From: Lichenicola sp964247755
GTDB taxonomy: Bacteria > Pseudomonadota > Alphaproteobacteria > Acetobacterales > Acetobacteraceae
NCBI GenBank assembly: GCA_964247755.1
Contig: CAXTVX010000001.1
Coordinates: forward strand, 248,001 to 312,000
DNA: 64,000 bases
Reading direction: 5' to 3'
The notes below the pieces were generated by a model. That model was not told the origin of the DNA. It made no database searches and worked only from the letters and a program-made list of their open reading frames with translations. Below are positions 34,085-43,658 of this stretch, one piece after another. Position numbers and translations under genes: made by a program. How positions within the stretch are numbered: position 1 is the first letter of the stretch; each line of letters starts with the position of its first letter.

Positions 34085-35473
34085 ATGCTAGACGGCAGCG
34101 GCTCCGCGCAGGTCAACCTCGGCAAATCGCGGTTGCCGCCAGCCGGGACCTTGGCGCTGAGGGCGGGAGCGTTCACCGCCCTGGTCATCCCGTCATCGGT
34201 GCTTGACGACGCGTCCGTCCGATCCCTCGGGGTGTTGAACGGCTCGCTCAATGTGACGACAACATCGCATGCATTGGCTGTCATCGGGCGTGACCGGTGG
34301 GAAGCGAGCAAGCTCACCGAGTTCCTGCGTGTCCAGGGCGCTCTTCCCGCTCGATCCGGCTCTGGCGGCAGCGACGCCATCGCGGCGCTGCGCGACCGGA
34401 TTTGTTCAGGCCGGCTGACGCTCATCGTCATCAAGCATTATGACCCTAGCTTCAACCAAACCAGGACAAGGCCGAGATCAGTTGCGACCCCGACAGCAGT
34501 GCCGAGGCCTCCGTTGGCCAACACAGGCGCACAATCATCGCATGTCATCATCACCCCGGTCGCCGACATCACCGCATGGTCCACCGCGAAGCGCATCGAG
34601 TATCTGCTGACCGCCTCGCTGCCATTCCTGAGCCAGGATCTGCGTCAATATATCCGCGACTCGCTAACCCCTGCCCATCTCGCCAGCCTGATAGCCGGCC
34701 TCCTCGTCATCGCCGGCATTCAGGCCATTCCAATCCTGGGTGAAGCAATGGACGCCATGCTGCTCGGCGTCGCTTGGGCCTACGTCGGCTGGAGCGGCCT
34801 GACTGCAATTGCTGCATTGGGCTCCGTAGTGCGGACGGCAGCAACGGCCAGAACCGAAGCCGAGATCGCGGCCGTTGCGCCACTCGCCGCAAAGGCCCTG
34901 GAGCGGCTCGGCGAGGCGGCTCTCGCCGCCGTGATCCTGCGAATGGGTAAGCGGAACACGTCCGGCGGAACCGTCGCCGATAGCGATGAGGCGGCTGGAA
35001 GTACCGCGCAAACCATCAAGCCGGACCGCGGCAACCTGCCAAGGTCCCAAACCGCCGCCACGCTCGACGACGTGCAGTCCACGCAGTGGAATCAATCCCT
35101 GTATCGGGTCGACAGCCGCTCGCCAGACGTCATATTCCAGGACGGGTTCCAGCCGAAAGGAACGTCGACTGACATCCAGACCTACGTCGACCAGAACACG
35201 CCAAGCGCGTTCGTCAGTACATCCAAGACGCCGGACATCTATCAGAACCCGGATTTCGGCGCGCCGGGTAACTACCTGTATGAGGTCGACGGAAGCCAGA
35301 CTCCAGGGGTCGACGTCAATGCCGTCTATCCGGCCAACCCGTATGCGAGCGAGCAGGAGATCGCCGTGCCGGGCGGCATCCCGTCAGGTGCAATTATTGG
35401 CGCAAAGCCGATCCTGCCCGGTGGCGGCCTTGGCAACACCGTTTTCAACCCGTTCTACAAGGCTGCGCCATGA
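34085..35473 (+). CDS. Polymorphic toxin with cholera-toxin-A-like ADP-ribosyltransferase domain
   Basis: A 462-residue protein. Residues ~339-450 follow the cholera toxin A chain in order: LYRVDSRSPDVIFQDGF (CtxA LYRADSRPPDEI), with Arg341 matching the NAD-binding Arg; FVSTSK with Ser378-Thr379-Ser380 matching the STS motif; and YASEQEIAVPGGIPSGAIIG (CtxA DEQEVSALGGIPYSQIYG), with Glu423-x-Glu425 matching the catalytic ExE. ExE normally indicates arginine as target. Residues 1-120 are of unknown fold, 125-150 a Pro-rich linker, 198-250 strongly hydrophobic and 250-290 amphipathic helices; 290-335 is a linker. There is no signal peptide, so delivery is unclear. A GAGGCGAGG site precedes ATG 34085. 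Codon choice is less GC-biased than its neighbours, which suggests transfer. It overlaps the likely immunity gene by ATGA. Confidence 0.82.
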   Translation: MLDGSGSAQVNLGKSRLPPAGTLALRAGAFTALVIPSSVLDDASVRSLGVLNGSLNVTTTSHALAVIGRDRWEASKLTEFLRVQGALPARSGSGGSDAIAALRDRICSGRLTLIVIKHYDPSFNQTRTRPRSVATPTAVPRPPLANTGAQSSHVIITPVADITAWSTAKRIEYLLTASLPFLSQDLRQYIRDSLTPAHLASLIAGLLVIAGIQAIPILGEAMDAMLLGVAWAYVGWSGLTAIAALGSVVRTAATARTEAEIAAVAPLAAKALERLGEAALAAVILRMGKRNTSGGTVADSDEAAGSTAQTIKPDRGNLPRSQTAATLDDVQSTQWNQSLYRVDSRSPDVIFQDGFQPKGTSTDIQTYVDQNTPSAFVSTSKTPDIYQNPDFGAPGNYLYEVDGSQTPGVDVNAVYPANPYASEQEIAVPGGIPSGAIIGAKPILPGGGLGNTVFNPFYKAAP

Positions 35474-35913
35474 ACCAGACCCGGCAGAGCTTTGAGATGC
35501 GCGCACCTCCCGACGATCAGGTCCTGGTCGCTGCGGCACGAGCGACGCCGAACGGGTGGGTCTACGAGATTGATTGGGCCTATCCAGATGACCAGCCGAC
35601 GCCGCCGGAGGCGATCCGAGGCGCCTGGGAGGTCGGCGCCGATGGACGCATGACCGGCCGTCATACCGCCAACGAAAATTATCGTCCGATCGTCCGATCG
35701 ACGCGGACCTTGCCGCCCTACATGCATGCGGGCGCGCGGACCAACCGGGACCAGTGGGTCGTCGAGATCGATCCCCGCGGCGAGAGTGCCTTCCCTGCCA
35801 TCCCGCCGCACTTGGTTCGCGGCTGGTGGTATGTCGACGCGACCGGCCGAATTACCGACCGGTTCAGGCAGAACTCGCAGTGGATCGGAGAGGCGGCGTC
35901 GCCGGGCTCTTGA
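35470..35913 (+). CDS. Putative immunity protein with two internal repeats
   Basis: A 147-residue soluble protein of no known family. It is built of two matching halves: residues 28-73 (NGWVYEID... IRGAWEVGADGRMTGRHTAN) and 93-138 (DQWVVEID... VRGWWYVDATGRITDRFRQN). Each has W-V-x-EID, then R-G-x-W-x-V-x-A-x-GR-[MI]-T. The acidic N-terminal part and the duplicate beta-rich pattern suit a binding protein. Translation is coupled to the toxin gene by ATGA. By location, size and lack of enzyme motifs I infer it blocks the toxin; this is unproven. Confidence 0.65.
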   Translation: MNQTRQSFEMRAPPDDQVLVAAARATPNGWVYEIDWAYPDDQPTPPEAIRGAWEVGADGRMTGRHTANENYRPIVRSTRTLPPYMHAGARTNRDQWVVEIDPRGESAFPAIPPHLVRGWWYVDATGRITDRFRQNSQWIGEAASPGS

Positions 35914-36000
35914 CCTCCAGCCGTCGACTGCCAAGCCGACGCAGGTTCCCGTCGAGCCATGCCTGTGGCACACCATCGCTCGGACCAGGGAGACCATGTC

Positions 36001-36990
36001 ATGCCGGATGGTGCGATGGATCGTGCGGGAAGGACGACCGCCTCCGGCCCCGTGCTGCGCCACGACTGGACCGCCACCGAGGTCCGCGCCCTGATGGCGC
36101 TGCCCTTCCCCGAGCTGATGTTCCGCGCCCAGTCCGCCCACCGCGCCCACTTCGACCCTTGCGCGGTGCAGATCTCCACCCTGCTCTCGATCAAGACCGG
36201 CGGCTGCCCGGAAGACTGCGCCTACTGCCCGCAGAGCGCCGCCCTCGACGCGCCGATCAAGGCCACCCGCCTGATGGCGGTCGACGCCGTGCTCGCCGAG
36301 GCCCGCGCCGCCAGGAGCGCCGGCGCCAGCCGCTTCTGCATGGGCGCCGCCTGGCGCTCTCCGAAGGACCATGACCTGGACACGGTCTGCGCCATGGTCG
36401 AGGGCGTGAGGGCGCTGGGGATGGAAACCTGCGTCACCCTCGGCATGCTCGATGCCCCCCAGGCCGAGCGCCTGCGCGACGCCGGGCTCGACTACTACAA
36501 CCACAACCTCGACACCTCGCCCGAGTACTACGGCGCCGTCATCACCACACGCACCTACCAGGACCGCCTCGACACCCTGGCCCACGTACGCGACGCCGGC
36601 ATCGCCGTGTGCTGCGGCGGCATCGTCGGCATGGGCGAGACGGTCGACGACCAGGCGGGCCTCATCGCCACTCTCGCCTCGCTGCCGAGGCACCCCGAAA
36701 GCGTGCCGATCAACATGCTGGTCCGCGTTGCCAACACCCCGCTCGCCGATGCCGACGCGGTCGACCCGATCGACTTCGTCCGCGTGATCGCTGCCGCCCG
36801 CATCACCATGCCGGCGAGCCACGTCCGCCTGTCCGCCGGCCGCGAGGGCATGACCGACGAGACCCAGGCGCTCTGCTTCCTCGCCGGCGCCAACTCGATC
36901 TTCTACGGCGAGAAGCTGCTCACCACGCCAAACCCGAGCGAAAACCGCGACATGCAGCTGCTTGGCCGCCTCGGCATGCGCCCGGTCTGA
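36001..36990 (+). CDS. bioB: Biotin synthase
   Basis: BioB inserts sulfur into dethiobiotin using a radical SAM cluster and a sacrificial 2Fe-2S cluster. In 329 residues one sees the radical motif KTGGCPEDCAYCPQSA (CxxxCxxC), the [2Fe-2S] ligands in ETCVTLGML and GIAVCCGGIVGMGE, the NHNLDTSPEYY segment and the C-terminal VRLSAGREGM with the cluster Arg. ATG 36001 is chosen since AGGGAGA lies six bases before it; an ATG at 35959 lacks such a site. No other biotin genes are adjacent. It is read in the same direction as the toxin pair but probably has its own promoter. Confidence 0.95.
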   Translation: MPDGAMDRAGRTTASGPVLRHDWTATEVRALMALPFPELMFRAQSAHRAHFDPCAVQISTLLSIKTGGCPEDCAYCPQSAALDAPIKATRLMAVDAVLAEARAARSAGASRFCMGAAWRSPKDHDLDTVCAMVEGVRALGMETCVTLGMLDAPQAERLRDAGLDYYNHNLDTSPEYYGAVITTRTYQDRLDTLAHVRDAGIAVCCGGIVGMGETVDDQAGLIATLASLPRHPESVPINMLVRVANTPLADADAVDPIDFVRVIAAARITMPASHVRLSAGREGMTDETQALCFLAGANSIFYGEKLLTTPNPSENRDMQLLGRLGMRPV

Positions 36991-37024
36991 GCGATCCCGC
37001 CCCGGTGCTGCCGGTATCCCCGCC

Positions 37025-37876
37025 ATGAGCGAGAGCGCCGGGCTCCAGTCCCCGCACCTGAGCGATCCGGAGCAGCAGCAGGCCGCAGCCGCCGCCGTGG
37101 TGCCGCCGCTCGTGATCCACGAGGTGGTGCGCGAGCAGGGCGAGCGGGAGCTGGAACGCTCGGTCGGCGGTCTCGCCTGGTCCGGCCTCGGCGCCGGCCT
37201 GTCGATCGGCTTCTCCCTGGTCATGCAGGCGACGCTGCAGGCCGGGCTGCCTGACGCGCACTGGAGCCGGCTGGTGGACAGCTTCGGCTACAGCCTGGGC
37301 TTCCTGATCGTGGTGCTGGGCCAGCAGCAGCTGTTCACCGAAACCACCCTGACCGCGCTGATCCCGCCCCTGACCAGCCGCTCGGCCGCGTCGCTGGTCG
37401 GCACCGTGCGTGTCTGGGCCGTGGTGCTGGCGGCCAACCTGCTCGGCACCTGGATCTTCGGCGCGATCGTCGCCCTCCACGGCCTGTTCCCGCCCGACAC
37501 CACCGCCGCCATGCAGGCGCTGTCGGCCGACACCATGGCGCACACATTCGGCCACACCACCATCACCGCGGTTGCCGCCGGCTGGCTGATCGGGCTGATG
37601 ATCTGGCTGCTTCCCGGTGCCGGCCCGGCACGGCCGCTGATCATCGTCGTGCTGACCTACACGGTGTCGCTGTGCCACTTCCCGCACGTGATCGCGGGGT
37701 CCGCCGAGGCGGCATTCGGGGTGGTCTCCGGCCACGCCAGCCTGTCCGACTACCTGCTCCGGTTCTTCCTGCCGACCTTGCTCGGCAACGTGGTGGGCGG
37801 CATCGCCATGGTGGCACTGCTGAACCACGCGCAGATCGCCGACCAGCTGAACCGGCCGGACGCGCCGGCCGGCTGA
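37025..37876 (+). CDS. Formate/nitrite transporter (FNT) family protein
   Basis: A 283-residue polytopic protein with about six hydrophobic segments, as in FNT channels. Visible family features are the N-terminal QQQAAAAAVVPPLVIHEVVREQGERELERS, the first helix GLGAGLSIGFSLVM, the GQQQLFTETTLTALIP motif (YfdC subtype), GTWIFGAIVALHG, and LTYTVSLCHFPHVIAGSAEA. FNT proteins conduct formate, nitrite or hydrosulfide; the YfdC-like group is uncharacterised. It is 34 bases after bioB and could be co-transcribed. Confidence 0.88.
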   Translation: MSESAGLQSPHLSDPEQQQAAAAAVVPPLVIHEVVREQGERELERSVGGLAWSGLGAGLSIGFSLVMQATLQAGLPDAHWSRLVDSFGYSLGFLIVVLGQQQLFTETTLTALIPPLTSRSAASLVGTVRVWAVVLAANLLGTWIFGAIVALHGLFPPDTTAAMQALSADTMAHTFGHTTITAVAAGWLIGLMIWLLPGAGPARPLIIVVLTYTVSLCHFPHVIAGSAEAAFGVVSGHASLSDYLLRFFLPTLLGNVVGGIAMVALLNHAQIADQLNRPDAPAG

Positions 37877-38033
37877 ACCGCCGGAGCAGGTGGACAAGCC
37901 GCCGTCCCCGGGCGACCCTGTTCCGGAGCGCGTCGGCGGGATCGGCCGGCGCCGGCGATGGCCAAACGTGCAGCCCGCCCCGACACGACGATGCAGCCGC
38001 CGCCCCGGCAGCGGCAACGAAAGGCGACCGATC

Positions 38034-38798
38034 TTGGACCAGTTCGCGACCTATCCCAGCCTGCGCGACCGGCGCGTGCTCGTCACCGGCGGCGCGTCGG
38101 GTATTGGCGCCTCCATCGTCCGCCATTTCGCCGAGCAGGGCGCGCATGTCGGCTTCCTCGACCGCGACGAGGCGGCTGCCGCCACGACCCTGTCCGCTCT
38201 GCCTGACGGTGTCTCCGTCCGCTTCGCCGCCTGCGACCTGCGCGACATCCCAGCCCTGCGCGCCGCCATCGACACGCTGCGCGACCAGCTCGGCGGACCG
38301 TTCACGGTTCTGGTCAACAACGCCGCCCGCGACGACCGCCACGCCATCGACGACGTGACGCCCGAGTACTGGGACGACCGCATGGCCACCAACCTGCGCC
38401 ACCAGTTCTTCTGCGTGCAGGCGCTCAAGGCCGACATGATCGCGGCCGGCGGCGGCTCGATCATCAACATGAGCTCAAACAGCTTCCTGCTGGCGTCCGG
38501 CGGCATGCCCGCCTACACCGCCGCCAAGTCCGCGGTAATCGGCCTGACCCGCGGCCTCGCCCGCGACCTGGGCCCGCACCACATCCGTGCCAACATCGTC
38601 TACCCCGGCTGGATCATCACCCAGCGGCAGCTCGACCTGTGGATGACCGACGAGGCGGAGGCCAAGCGTGCCAGCGGCCAGTGCATCCCCGACCGGCTGT
38701 ACGAGCCCGACGTCGCGCGCATGGTGCTGTGGCTCGCCGCCGACGACAGCCGCATGGTCACCGCGCGCGAGTTCGTGGTGGATGGCGGATGGTTCTGA
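38034..38798 (+). CDS. Short-chain dehydrogenase/reductase
   Basis: A 254-residue classical SDR: NAD(P) loop VLVTGGASGIGASIV, VNNAA, catalytic Ser in NMSSNSFLLA and YTAAK motif with Tyr and Lys, followed by the PGWIITQRQLDLW substrate lid. The best start is TTG 38034, giving MDQFATYPSLRDRRVLVTGG; an AAAGG site is nine bases upstream and no ATG is in a suitable place. A sugar dehydrogenase (galactose or arabinose type) is a possibility, but SDR substrate cannot be read directly. Confidence 0.88.
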   Translation: MDQFATYPSLRDRRVLVTGGASGIGASIVRHFAEQGAHVGFLDRDEAAAATTLSALPDGVSVRFAACDLRDIPALRAAIDTLRDQLGGPFTVLVNNAARDDRHAIDDVTPEYWDDRMATNLRHQFFCVQALKADMIAAGGGSIINMSSNSFLLASGGMPAYTAAKSAVIGLTRGLARDLGPHHIRANIVYPGWIITQRQLDLWMTDEAEAKRASGQCIPDRLYEPDVARMVLWLAADDSRMVTAREFVVDGGWF

Positions 38799-38815
38799 CC
38801 GGCCGGGCATCCGCC
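38784..38815 (+). terminator. Possible terminator hairpin spanning the SDR stop
   Basis: GGCGGATG (38784-38791) is matched by CATCCGCC (38808-38815) across a 16-base loop that includes the stop codon. The stem is eight perfect pairs, with no T-tract after it. It could end transcription of the dehydrogenase gene; weak call. Confidence 0.3.
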
Positions 38816-39450
38816 TGCTCAATCGTGACGCGGCTGCCTTACCGGGCAATGGAGCACTCTGTCTGTCCCCGCGCCGGCAGCTCGAAAGTCACGTAGGGCG
38901 GTCGCGACGGCCACCACCGCGGCCAGGGTGATCACGAGCGCCGATCGGCAGGACAGGGCGGCGAGCATCGCGAACCAGGTCGGTCCGCGGCCAGCAGGCG
39001 CTGCGTCATGGACGCGGGACAGCCGATGGTGGCGGGCCGGTTGAACGGCCGGGTCGAGGCGCCGTGTCCAGCCGGGCGCGGAGGATCCCGACACCTCGCC
39101 AGGCCGGCAGGTCATCAGGCGAGATCCGGAACAGCCGCGCCACGAGGAGTGCGGCCACCAACCGCCGCTCCGGCGGGATCACCAGCCTTCCGATCAGGAA
39201 GAACGAGGCGACTCCGGACCCGTCCGACCGCCGGTGCGGCCGGAAGATCCATCGGACGGACCGTGGGCGCCCGGCGCCTGCGGGCGAGGTCCGCGACCAT
39301 CTCCGTCATCGCCCGACATGCGCCGACCCGGTAGCTCGGGACGACGGACATCCCGGCCAGGATCCGGAGCCGGTGCGCGAAGAGGAACCGCACGCGCAGC
39401 GGCGGGGGCCGGCTTGCGACGTTCGGCGGCACCTTGTAACAGCGCGCGCC
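38816..39450. other. Intergenic region, no confident gene
   Basis: Long frames cross this region in several directions because of high GC, but none has a ribosome site with a believable protein. On the minus strand (about 39010-39260) one frame reads VASFFLIGRLVIPPERRLVA and could be the end of a lost membrane protein; no start is seen. I regard it as non-coding or decayed. Confidence 0.4.
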
Positions 39451-41472
39451 ATGCGCGTGACCCCGCCTCGCCTCGGAACCGGACTTCCCCGCACCGCCGT
39501 GCTCGTCGGCTACCTCGTCCTGTCGCTGCTGTTCTACACGCGCGGCGCCGACTGGACGCACGGCCTGCTGACCGCGGCGGGCGGCGACGCGTGGAGCTTC
39601 GTCTGGTTCCTGAACTGGTGGCCCTGGGCCTTCTCCCACGGCCAGGACGCGCTCCGCAGCGCCTTCGTCTACGCGCCGGACGGTTACGACCTGCCCTGGG
39701 CGACCTCCCTGCCCACCGCGTCGCTGCTGTCGCTGCCCGTCACCCTGGCGTTCGGCGCCAACGTCTCGTTCAACCTGCTGAGCGTGCTGGCGCCGGGGCT
39801 GGACGCGTTCTGCGCCTTCCTGCTGGTCCGCCAGTGCGGCGGCACCATGGCGGCGAGCGTCCTGGGCGGCCTGCTCTACGGGTTCTCTCCGTACGAGATC
39901 GGGCAGCTGCTGGGCCACCTGAACCTCGACCTCACCTTTCCCGTGCCGCTGGCCTGCCTGCTGGTGGTCGCCCGCTCGCAGCAGCGCATCGGGCCGCGTG
40001 CCTTCATCGCCGGGCTCGCCGCAACGCTGCTCGCCGAGTTCGGCCTGTCCACCGAGGTCTTCGCGTCGTCCTGCTGTTTCGGCGTCCTGGGATGGCTGCT
40101 GTTCGTGCTCCTGTCCCGCCAGCCGATGCGCACGATGCTGTTGCGCGTCGGGGCGGAAGGATTGGCGGCCCTGGTGCTGGTCGCGATCGTGGTGTCTCCG
40201 TGGCTGGTCCGGATGGCGGAAGGAGCCGGCCGGATCCCCGGCTTCATCAACCCGCCCTGGGTGTACTCTGCCAACCTGCTCAACCTGGTCGTGCCGACCC
40301 AGCTGACCCTGCTCGGCGGGCAGCTTTTTGCGCCGGTCTCCGGTCACTTCAGCGGCAACCTGTCGGAACAGGGCAGCTATATCGGCCTGCCGCTGCTGAT
40401 CATCCTGGGACTGCTGGCACGGGAGCGGCATCGCGAGCGCGCGGTGCTGGCGCTGCTGCTGCTGGTCGCGGCACTCGCGGTCGCCAGCCTGGGCCCCTCG
40501 CTCCATGTCGGCCGCTGGGACAGCCGCGTGCCGCTCCCGTGGTGGTTCGCGCTGCACCTGCCGCTGCTCAAGGGTGCGCTGCCCGGGCGCTTCTCGCTCT
40601 ATGTCGTGCTGGCGATCTCGGTTGCCGCCGCCTGCTGGCAGGCCGGCGCGGCGACCCTGCGCGGTCGCCGGCAGCGCCTCGCCGCCCTCGCCGTCGCCGT
40701 CCTAGTCCTGGCACCAACCCCGGCTGCGGTCTGCTGGAGCACGATGCCGGTGCTGCCCTTCTTCCGGCCCGACCGGATCGCAGCACTCGGCCGTGATCGC
40801 ACGGTGCTGATCCTGCCCTATCTGTCGACCGAGAACGGCGCCACGCCGGCGATGCTGTGGCAGTGGCAGTCCGGGATGCGTTTCCGGCAGACCGGCGGCT
40901 ACCTGAGCTTCGTCCCCTATCCCGACTCACGGTTGCTGTTCGTGCAGCAGTTGATGCGGGGCGAGCGTGGCGGCGACTTCGCCAACGACCTGAGCGCGTA
41001 TGTCGACCGTGCCGGCGCCACGGCGGTGATTGCCGGACCGGGAACGACGCCAGCACTTCTGGCCGGGTTGCGGGCCATGGGCTGGGCCGAACAGGACACC
41101 GGAGGGGTCGCGCTGTTCCGGGTCCCGCCGGCAGACACGCTGCGCTACGCCGCCCTCTACGGCGAAGCCTGGCCGGATGTCGGGTCCTCGTCCTGGCTGG
41201 GCCGCAGCGGTCTCGTGGTGACGCATGGACGGAGCGTGACCCTGCACCTGACCAGCGCCAACCTGCCCCTGCCGGCGACCACGGTGACGGTCGCAGCCGG
41301 GGATCGCCCGCCGGTCACGTACCGGATAGCCGCCCACGGCTCGCTCGACATCCCGCTTCCTGCGGATGGACGCTACCGCATCGTCCCGGGCGCCACGTTC
41401 CGGCCGGGCGTCGTCTGGCATACCCCCGACACCCGGACCCTGTCGTTCATCGTCAGCCTGCAGCCGACCTGA
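39451..41472 (+). CDS. Polytopic membrane protein, GT-C glycosyltransferase-like
   Basis: A 673-residue protein with about ten hydrophobic helices over residues 10-430, followed by a ~240-residue soluble domain. The first periplasmic loop carries GGDAWSFVWFLNWWPWAF and later APDGYDLPW, placed like the acidic loop of GT-C enzymes that use polyprenyl-phosphate sugars. The C-terminus is beta-rich. I recognise no exact family; similar proteins are labelled membrane or YfhO-like. ATG 39451 starts the first helix. Frames upstream of it are not protein-like. Surface polysaccharide work is plausible but unproven. Confidence 0.68.
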   Translation: MRVTPPRLGTGLPRTAVLVGYLVLSLLFYTRGADWTHGLLTAAGGDAWSFVWFLNWWPWAFSHGQDALRSAFVYAPDGYDLPWATSLPTASLLSLPVTLAFGANVSFNLLSVLAPGLDAFCAFLLVRQCGGTMAASVLGGLLYGFSPYEIGQLLGHLNLDLTFPVPLACLLVVARSQQRIGPRAFIAGLAATLLAEFGLSTEVFASSCCFGVLGWLLFVLLSRQPMRTMLLRVGAEGLAALVLVAIVVSPWLVRMAEGAGRIPGFINPPWVYSANLLNLVVPTQLTLLGGQLFAPVSGHFSGNLSEQGSYIGLPLLIILGLLARERHRERAVLALLLLVAALAVASLGPSLHVGRWDSRVPLPWWFALHLPLLKGALPGRFSLYVVLAISVAAACWQAGAATLRGRRQRLAALAVAVLVLAPTPAAVCWSTMPVLPFFRPDRIAALGRDRTVLILPYLSTENGATPAMLWQWQSGMRFRQTGGYLSFVPYPDSRLLFVQQLMRGERGGDFANDLSAYVDRAGATAVIAGPGTTPALLAGLRAMGWAEQDTGGVALFRVPPADTLRYAALYGEAWPDVGSSSWLGRSGLVVTHGRSVTLHLTSANLPLPATTVTVAAGDRPPVTYRIAAHGSLDIPLPADGRYRIVPGATFRPGVVWHTPDTRTLSFIVSLQPT

Positions 41473-41526
41473 GCCGCACGTGGGTCAGGTCGCCGCAACA
41501 GGCGAGGACGCATCGTACCGGCCGGG

Positions 41527-42435
41527 CTACAACCCCGAGGCAGTGGCCCAGCTGATGATCGCCTGGTTCGCCGCGGTAGGCTGCTCGAAGATGCTCACGT
41601 GCGCCGCGTTCGGGATCAGCGCCAGCGTCGAGCCCTTGATCGACGCCTGGATCTGTTGCGCGATCGGGAACGGGTAGACCGCGTCGTCCACGCCTTCGAG
41701 CACCAGGGTCGGCACCGCGATCGTCGGCAGCAGCGAGGTATAGTCGGAGCGGAGCACCAGCGTTTCCGCACCCCCCTGCAGGCCGGCGACCGAGGCCTCG
41801 GCGATGATGTCGTCGATCGCGGTGCCGACGCCTGGGCTGTTCAGCAGCGTGTTCCCGGTCAGCAGCATCGGCACGATGTTCGGCAGGATCGACGGCACGC
41901 CCTGCTCGGTCGCCTGCACCCCGTAGCCGATCCACTCCGCGTGCTCGACCGTCGGCGCCGCCATGGCGACCGTGTCGATCAGGATCATGCCGGCGAAGCG
42001 CTGCGGCGCCTCGCGGTACAGCTCCTCGGTGATGATGCCGCCCATCGAGTGGCCGCCGATCACCGCCTTGGTGATCCCCAGGTGGTCGAGCAGCGCCAGC
42101 ACCGCCTGCGCGTAGTAGGCGGTCGAGGCGGAGCCGCTCGTCGCGGTGGACCGGCCGAACCCCGGCAGGTCGAGGGTGATCACCTGGAAGCTGCCGGCGA
42201 GCCCTGCCTGCTGGTAGGTGAACAGGGCGCCAGACAGCGGATAGCCGTGGATCAGCACCAACGGCACGCCGGTGCCCGTCACCTGGTAGAAGATCTGCGC
42301 GCCACCGAAGTTGAACGTGCTTCCCGTACGCGTGTCGGCGGCCACCGCCTGCTGGTGCGTCGGTGTCTGCGCCACCGCCTGCGCCATCGGCGCTGCACCA
42401 AGCAGGAGGGGAAGGACGAGAAAGGCTGGCTTCAC
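41527..42435 (-). CDS. Exported alpha/beta hydrolase
   Basis: A 302-residue protein with a signal peptide (FLVLPLLLGAAPMAQAVA) and an alpha/beta hydrolase fold: VLIHGYPLSGALFTYQ, nucleophile in VIGGHSMGGIITEE, acid in LEGVDDAVYPFP and His in PNAAHVSIFEQP. Likely a periplasmic esterase or lipase; the substrate is unknown. It differs in sequence from the cytoplasmic hydrolase at 20.4 kb. It sits alone, convergent with the GT-C-like gene and 141 bases downstream of the cysteine synthase gene on the same strand. Confidence 0.86.
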   Translation of the reverse strand: MKPAFLVLPLLLGAAPMAQAVAQTPTHQQAVAADTRTGSTFNFGGAQIFYQVTGTGVPLVLIHGYPLSGALFTYQQAGLAGSFQVITLDLPGFGRSTATSGSASTAYYAQAVLALLDHLGITKAVIGGHSMGGIITEELYREAPQRFAGMILIDTVAMAAPTVEHAEWIGYGVQATEQGVPSILPNIVPMLLTGNTLLNSPGVGTAIDDIIAEASVAGLQGGAETLVLRSDYTSLLPTIAVPTLVLEGVDDAVYPFPIAQQIQASIKGSTLALIPNAAHVSIFEQPTAANQAIISWATASGL

Positions 42436-42576
42436 GACTGTTCTCCGGTTCGCCGCGGATGATCAGGACGTGTCGCCTGCGGTCGACAACCGGAAGTTAC
42501 GATCCAGTCAGAGGTTTCTCGTTTTCGAGACGGCTGCCGGGTTCGTGACGAAGCCTCGGCGCCTGGTCCCGCCCTC

Positions 42577-43491
<915 letters not shown>

Positions 43492-43658
43492 GCTGCCTTC
43501 CTCCCCGCTCGCCCGGTGCATTGGCCTGGGCCACGCTTGCACATGGTGATAGCACAATTCACCAACGGAGCCGCCTGGCCAAGACCCAGTTCTTCGACTC
43601 TTCCTTCCCCGCCCGGGCTCGACGCACTCACCAGTTCCGGCGTCCGCTTCGCGGGCGT

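Noticed and set aside
39064..39450. N-terminal extension of the GT-C-like protein
   Set aside because: Arg/Pro-rich and not membrane-like; the hydrophobic protein begins at ATG 39451.
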